The notes beneath the pieces are model-generated. The model did no database searches. It saw only the letters and a list, made by a program, of their open reading frames with translations, and was not told the origin of the DNA. A DNA stretch of 64,000 nucleotides from Aphelocoma coerulescens. Lineage: Eukaryota; Chordata; Aves; Passeriformes; Corvidae. A program made the position numbers and the translations under genes. The DNA lies in assembly GCF_041296385.1 (NCBI RefSeq), contig NW_027184065.1, positions 434,001 through 498,000 of the forward strand, in the 5' to 3' direction. Shown here in pieces: positions 58,849 to 64,000 of the stretch (position 1 is the stretch's first letter; every line of letters begins with the position of its first letter).

Positions 58849-61800
58849 GGAAATCATGGGCTCTATTTTTGGGGGGATAAATACCATCTGGAGCCTTTGA
58901 TAACTTTAAAAGTAGGCCCCGAAGAGGAAGTATTGGAATTTATAGTTGACACTGAGGCAGAAAAGACTTGTGTGATGAATATTCCAAAAGGGTGGGATGT
59001 AAGTAATGATATGGTAAAAGTAACAGGAGCAAAGGGGGAAGGATTTAAGGTCCCTGTCATTAAAGATGTGGTTATTGAAGGGGAAACAAAAATAGGGATA
59101 GGGGATGCTTTGTTAGCTCCTGAGGCTGGCAGCAATTTATTGGGAAGGGATTTACAAATCCAACTGGGGATTGGAGTCATACCAGAAGAAGGGAAAATGA
59201 CGGCCAAAGTGTTTAAACTTAGCCAAGAAGATGAAAGCAAAATTAACAGAGAGGTTTGGGCTAGGGAAGGGAATAGGGGTGGACTAGATCTTGACCCCAT
59301 AAGGGTCACAATTGAAAAAGAAGAAGGTCCCATTTGTGTACATCAGTACCCTATATCTTTAGAAGGGAGAAAAGGCTTAAAACCAGTGATAGAAGAATTA
59401 ATAAAGGATGGGACACTAGAACCTTGTAAATCCCCTCATAATAGCCCTATTCTCCCAGTAAAGAAATCTGATGGAAATTATAAATTAGTGCAAGATTTAA
59501 GAGAAGTAAACAAAAGAACACGGGCCTGCTACCCTATGGTTCCTAATCCCTGCACTCTTTTAAGCAAAATTCCACCTCAACATCAGTGGTTTAGTGTGGT
59601 AGATCTTAAAAATGCCTTTTGGGCCTGCCCACTGGCAGAGGAAAGCCGAAATATTTTTGCCTTTGAATGGGAAGATCCAAACACAGGGAAAAAGAACCAG
59701 TTGAGGTGGACTAAACTGCCACAGGGCTATTGTGAGGCCCCAAATTTATTTGGGCAAGCCTTGGGAGAAATACTACAAACCTTCCCCACTCCCCCAGGAA
59801 TACAATTTATCCAATATGGAGATGACCTTCTAATATCAGGAGAAGATGAAATGAAAGTTAAAGGAGCTACCATAAAGCTTCTAAATTTTCTTGGGAAAAA
59901 GGGACTAAAGGCATCAAAAAGGAAATTACAGTTTGTGGAATCAGAAGTAAAATATCTCGGCCACCTGATAAGCAAAGGTAGCTGACAACTAAGTCCTGAA
60001 ACAATTACAGGGATTTTATCCCTCCCTCCTCCCTCTTCAAAAAAGGAGGTTAGGAGACTGCTGGGGCTACTGGGATATTGCAGATTATGGATTGAAAGAT
60101 ATACACAAGCAGTAAAATTTTTATATGAAAAATTAACAGGGGGAGACAATATACAATGGACCAAAGATGATGATGATAATAAATTAGAAAAACTGAAGTT
60201 GAAACTAGCCTCGGTACCAGCCCTAAGCTTACCCTCACTAGAAAAACCCTTTCATTTATATGTGAATGCAGAAAATGGAGTAGCTCATGGTGTATTAGTC
60301 CGGGAATGGGGAGGGGTGAGAAGACCAATAGCTTATTTAGCTAAACTATTGGACCCAGTAAGCCGTGGCTGGCCAGTATGCATTCAAGCCATAGCAGCTA
60401 CCGCTATTTTGGTGGAGGAGAGCCGTAAGCTCACCTTTGGAAGTAAACTGATTGTATACACACCCCATGCGGTCCGAAATGTGCTAAATCAAAAAGCTGA
60501 AAAATGGTTAACAGACTCCAGGCTATTAAAATATGAAGCAATTCTGATTGACAGTAATGATCTAACTATAGAAGCAAGCAAAAGCCTCAATCCGGCCCAA
60601 TTCCTGTATGGAGAACCAAAAGATGACCTGGCACATGATTGCTTAGAAATTACTCAATACCAAACAAAAGTTCGAGAAGATCTAGCTGAACAAGCCCTCT
60701 TAGAAGAGGAAAGAATATATGTGGATGGTTCATCCAGATGCTTGCAAGGAAAAAGAATGTCAAGATATGCCTTAGTCGATGGGATAAATATGCAGGCCAT
60801 CGAAAAAGGAAAACTACCTTCAAATTGGTCGGCGCAGTCTTGTGAATTATACGCTCTAAAGAGAGCACTGGAGCATTTAGCACACAAAAAGGGGACCGTC
60901 TATACTGATTCAAAGTACATACCTTTGGAAAGATCTGGGAAGAAAGGGGTTTACTAAATTCAAAGGGGAAAGAACTGATACATGAAGGCCTGATTTCAGA
61001 AGTGTTGGAAGCATTAAAATTGCCTGAAGAAATAGCCGTAGTGCATATCAAAGGACACCAAGAAGGGATGACCCCAGAAATAAGAGGGAATAACCTAGCA
61101 GACCAAGAAGCCAAAGATGCAGCAGAAAATGGGACTGAACCAATTCTGTTAATCCTGACCCCAGAAAGGGGAGAATTGGAAATCCCCAAATTTAGTAAAG
61201 AAGAAGAAAAAGAATTATTTAAGATAGGGGGAGAACAAGATCAATCTGGAAAACGGAAACTTCCTGATGGGAGACAGTTACTTAATAAGCCACTCACTAA
61301 GAGAATATTAGAAGATATGCATCAAAAAACTCATTGGGGTACTCAAGCTAGCTTGTGTGATCATTTTCTAAAAAATTATGGGTGTATTGGAATCTTTGGG
61401 GTAGCAAAACAAATAACTGGGAACTGTAGAACTTGCCAAAGAGTGACTAGGAAAATAATGAGAAAAACAACATTAGGAGGCCGTGAGTTAGCTCTGCGAC
61501 CATTCCAAAGTATCCAAGTAGATTTCACTAAACTTCCTCAAATACAGAGATGGAAGTTCCTATTAGTAATAGCAGACCACCTAACTTGTTGGGTAGAAGC
61601 AGTTCCTGCTACTAGAGCTACAGCTAACATAGTATGCAAAACCCTTCTGGAACAAATTATTCCCAGATATGGAATGGTTAATAAAATAAACTCAGATAGA
61701 AGAACACATTTTACATCCAAAGTCTTACAACAAATAACTCAAGCCTTGGGAATAAAATGGGAATTACATACCCCCTGGCACCCACAAAGTTCAGGCCAAG

Positions 61801-62366
61801 TAGAAAGAGTGAACCAGACTTTGAAAAAAACTTTAACAAAATTAATGATTGAAACTCAAATGTCATGGGTAAAATGCTTACCTTTGGCTCTGTTGAGAGG
61901 CCGAACACAGCCCAGGTCAGACCTGGGAGTGTCTCCTTATGAGATGATGTTCGGATTACCCTTCCTTACTGCTCAACATGAAACAGCCACTTATGAAGTA
62001 GGAGAAGTAAGTGTCAAAAAATATGTCACCGCAATTGCCAGAACACTTGAAAATTTGCGGCTGAAAGGAATGATCCCTCAAACCACAGCTTTGGAGTTCA
62101 AAATTCATAATATCCATTCAGGGGAATGGGTACTAGTAAAAACATGGAAAGAACAATCTTTGACTCCACAATGGGAGGGTCCTTTTCAGGTACTGCTGAT
62201 GACTGAGGCCGCAATCCAGACCAAGGAACGAGGGTAGATCCATGCCAGCAGAATCAAAGGACCTGTAAAAGAACCTGAAGAGTGGACTGTAATATCCAAA
62301 CCAGGTGATACCAAATTGATTCTTAAACGGAGACCAGGTGGCAATGAGCTAGAACAATCTAAATAA
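58849..62366 (+). pseudogene. pol: ERV-A pol, copy 2, with altered protease active site
   Basis: As copy 1 (stop at 59983, frameshift near 60924, stop at 62235) with two notable differences. The protease catalytic triplet reads Asp-Thr-Glu (58948-58956) instead of Asp-Thr-Gly, which should abolish activity of an aspartic protease. The 8 bases missing from copy 1 are present, so the frame after the 62235 stop runs to TAA at 62364-62366. The reverse transcriptase box YGDD is kept at 59815-59826. Confidence 0.9.
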
Positions 62367-62424
62367 TCCAAGGGATATGCAAAGAATCACACCTAACTGA
62401 GAAGTAAAAGCCAAATTTATATCA

Positions 62425-62943
62425 GTGGCCCCTGGACAAATTCTGGGACATCGTGGAGAAGAATATTCTCACTTCAAACAGGAAGGGTTGGGACTGGATC
62501 AAACAGGGAACTCTCATGTCCTGATTCTAGCCTGTGATTTGTATTAAGAAGGGGGAGAATCACAACTTCCATCAGTGCCACATCATATACCCTGTTTGAA
62601 TCATTCTAACACGGGGCATGCCAACCACGTCAAATATAAGTAATTAATCTAGAGGGAAATTGGCATTTCACACCGTCGACACCCTAGTTGTAAAGGGTGT
62701 CAAGCACAAAATCAACCCCCTATCCAGACAAAATCATAAGCAACAAAAGCAATAACTTTGCTCTGCAGATGGGAATTACTAGTGCCTGTTGAATGGGAAA
62801 CACCTAAGATACGATAAGATACTACAGTTAAAAAGGTGCCAAAAGAAATTTGCCTAAAAGCTACAAAGGAAGTGACAAGGAAATAGAGGGCAAGACCGGG
62901 TCGGCCACTGTACTCGCCACCGAGAAGATCCAATACACCTGCT
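62425..62943 (+). other. quasi-coding stretch between pol and env, copy 2
   Basis: Same stretch as 23003-23521, with the same pattern of stops, in the frame of the following env. Confidence 0.5.
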
Positions 62944-64000
62944 ATGGGTTGCAACCTCATAGGCAAGGGAGGTGGCAGTATAAGCCATGCCGGACCTCTG
63001 TTATTCCTTCTTTTGTCACTTCTCCTGGTCCCTTTTGGGACACCGGCAAGACCATGTTACAAATGCTATCGAAAGCTCTACATGGAAAGACACCGGGGCT
63101 TCTTTCTTATTACTCATACCCATACCAACAGTCACTGTTATGACTCATCCAAATTAGGTATTTGCATGCATAAAGGAGAAAAATATTGGATTACAGAAAA
63201 TTTAGGAACAAGTGGAAACAGACTAAGAAGCAATTGTCCAAAAGGAGAAAAATAGATTTGCTCCACAGCTGCCACCAGGGGAACAGTCCAAGATTTGGTA
63301 AAAGAGCAAGTGGTAAGTAAAGATACAAAGCCAGCACAGCAACCTCGCCCTATATTCACCTCACCACGCCAGGACCTGTATGCAAAGCTCAAACAACAAA
63401 GAGGAAAAAACCCCAAGGTTAGGAAAAAACCTGTTTGTGGAATTGGGGGAGAGGATAGGTAAAGAACTTAACATAACCAACTGTTGGGTCTGTGGAGGAG
63501 CTTTAATGACAGAAGAATGGCCACGGAAAGGTAGCAGCGTAGGCCCGGTAGAACTCCTTAAATGGAACCGGACAAATATAAGAGGGGGGAACCGACCTGA
63601 GGGGTGGATTTTAAGTTCAACAGTGATAGGGGAAGAATGCCTCTGGCGAACTGGGATAAACTTTCTTAATGAAGTAGGAAACACTCCCTGTAAAAGCTAT
63701 AAAGTGAGTAACAAAACTTCAAGGTGGTGGGTCCCAGAAAAACCAACTTGGTATTGAGCCCAGAAAAAAGGAAAAGACTGTGTATATGATCATGAAGTTG
63801 GACTCTTTCAGTGTAATGACACGAGGAAAAATCCTTATTTTGGAATCCCAGAAATAGCCAAATTTGGGGAGAATATAAATCAACAAGAAGGTGATTATTG
63901 GAAAGCACCAGATGGCTTCTTTTGGATATGTGGAAAAAGGGCATCCCCAAGACTCCCTTCACATTGGAAAGGGAGTTGTACACTAAGAATCATTCAACCA
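62944..64000 (+). pseudogene. env: ERV-A env, copy 2, truncated by window
   Basis: Signal region and SU as in copy 1: stop at 63253, frameshift near 63412, CxxC near 63477, stop at 63755. The furin-like site and TM lie beyond the window. Confidence 0.85.

Larger units (their letters stand above)
39412..64000 (+). repeat. 39.4-kb tandem amplicon, right copy (truncated by window end)
   Basis: Second copy of 1-24588, same orientation. It starts at the same point inside the 1.39-kb repeat array and stops with the window inside env of the second ERV-A. Copy-specific changes include a Gly-to-Glu change in the protease active-site triplet (58954-58956) and 8 extra bases near 62334 that leave the end of pol open for longer. 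If the period continues, the minus arm lies beyond 64000. Confidence 0.93.
55393..64000 (+). mobile_element. ERV-A provirus, copy 2 (cut by window end)
   Basis: Same insertion point, same LTR edge and the same stops as copy 1, so it is one ancestral insertion duplicated with the unit. The window ends in the SU part of env. Confidence 0.95.

Noticed and set aside
1..64000. tRNA or rRNA genes
   Set aside because: No cloverleaf-like A/B box pairs or rRNA stretches recognised; the only tRNA-related sequence is the retroviral primer site.

Overview
The window looks like repetitive, ampliconic DNA of a vertebrate, most likely a bird. The pointers are several endogenous retroviruses, CpG islands, no compact operon-like coding, and gamma- and beta-type retroviral remnants of kinds I associate with avian genomes. 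A sex chromosome (W) is an inference from the ampliconic architecture only. I recognise no intact host protein-coding gene. Nearly every convincing coding trace is a broken retroviral gene.

Layout. A unit of about 39.4 kb is tandemly repeated: 1-24588 recurs as 39412-64000 (offset 39,409-39,422 through small indels). Each unit holds: (i) a plus-oriented arm, about 1-9717; (ii) a 5.55-kb spacer (9718-15268) with a candidate exon and a deleted beta-type provirus on the minus strand; (iii) a minus-oriented copy of the arm (15269-15978 plus 26075-34400), split by a 10.1-kb gamma-type provirus (ERV-A, 15979-26074); (iv) a second spacer (34401-39411) of repeats of about 1.39 kb that change orientation near 36650. 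The next plus arm begins at 39412. The locus is thus a chain of alternating inverted arms, with ERV-A marking one arm orientation.

Each arm contains, from outside in: a diverged 1.39-kb repeat unit; about 1.3 kb without a recognisable gene; a GGCAAGG-rich low-complexity block; a GT microsatellite; a second, older gamma-like provirus with two LTRs (ERV-B, about 4.1 kb, keeping integrase and env remnants); and a CpG island of about 1 kb. ERV-B and the island therefore occur three times (plus, minus, plus).

ERV-A has paired LTRs of about 657 bp, a proline-type primer binding site (changed), gag and pol in one frame separated by UAG, an unexplained quasi-coding stretch between pol and env, and an env with CxxC, furin-like and C-x7-CC motifs. 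Many in-frame stops lie where a tryptophan codon could have suffered G-to-A change in GG context. Its LTRs differ from each other by about 3.4 %, whereas the two 39-kb units differ by only about 0.14 % between 9 and 24.6 kb. The insertion therefore predates the tandem duplication, or the units have been homogenised.

All identities are by-eye comparisons; no database search was possible.
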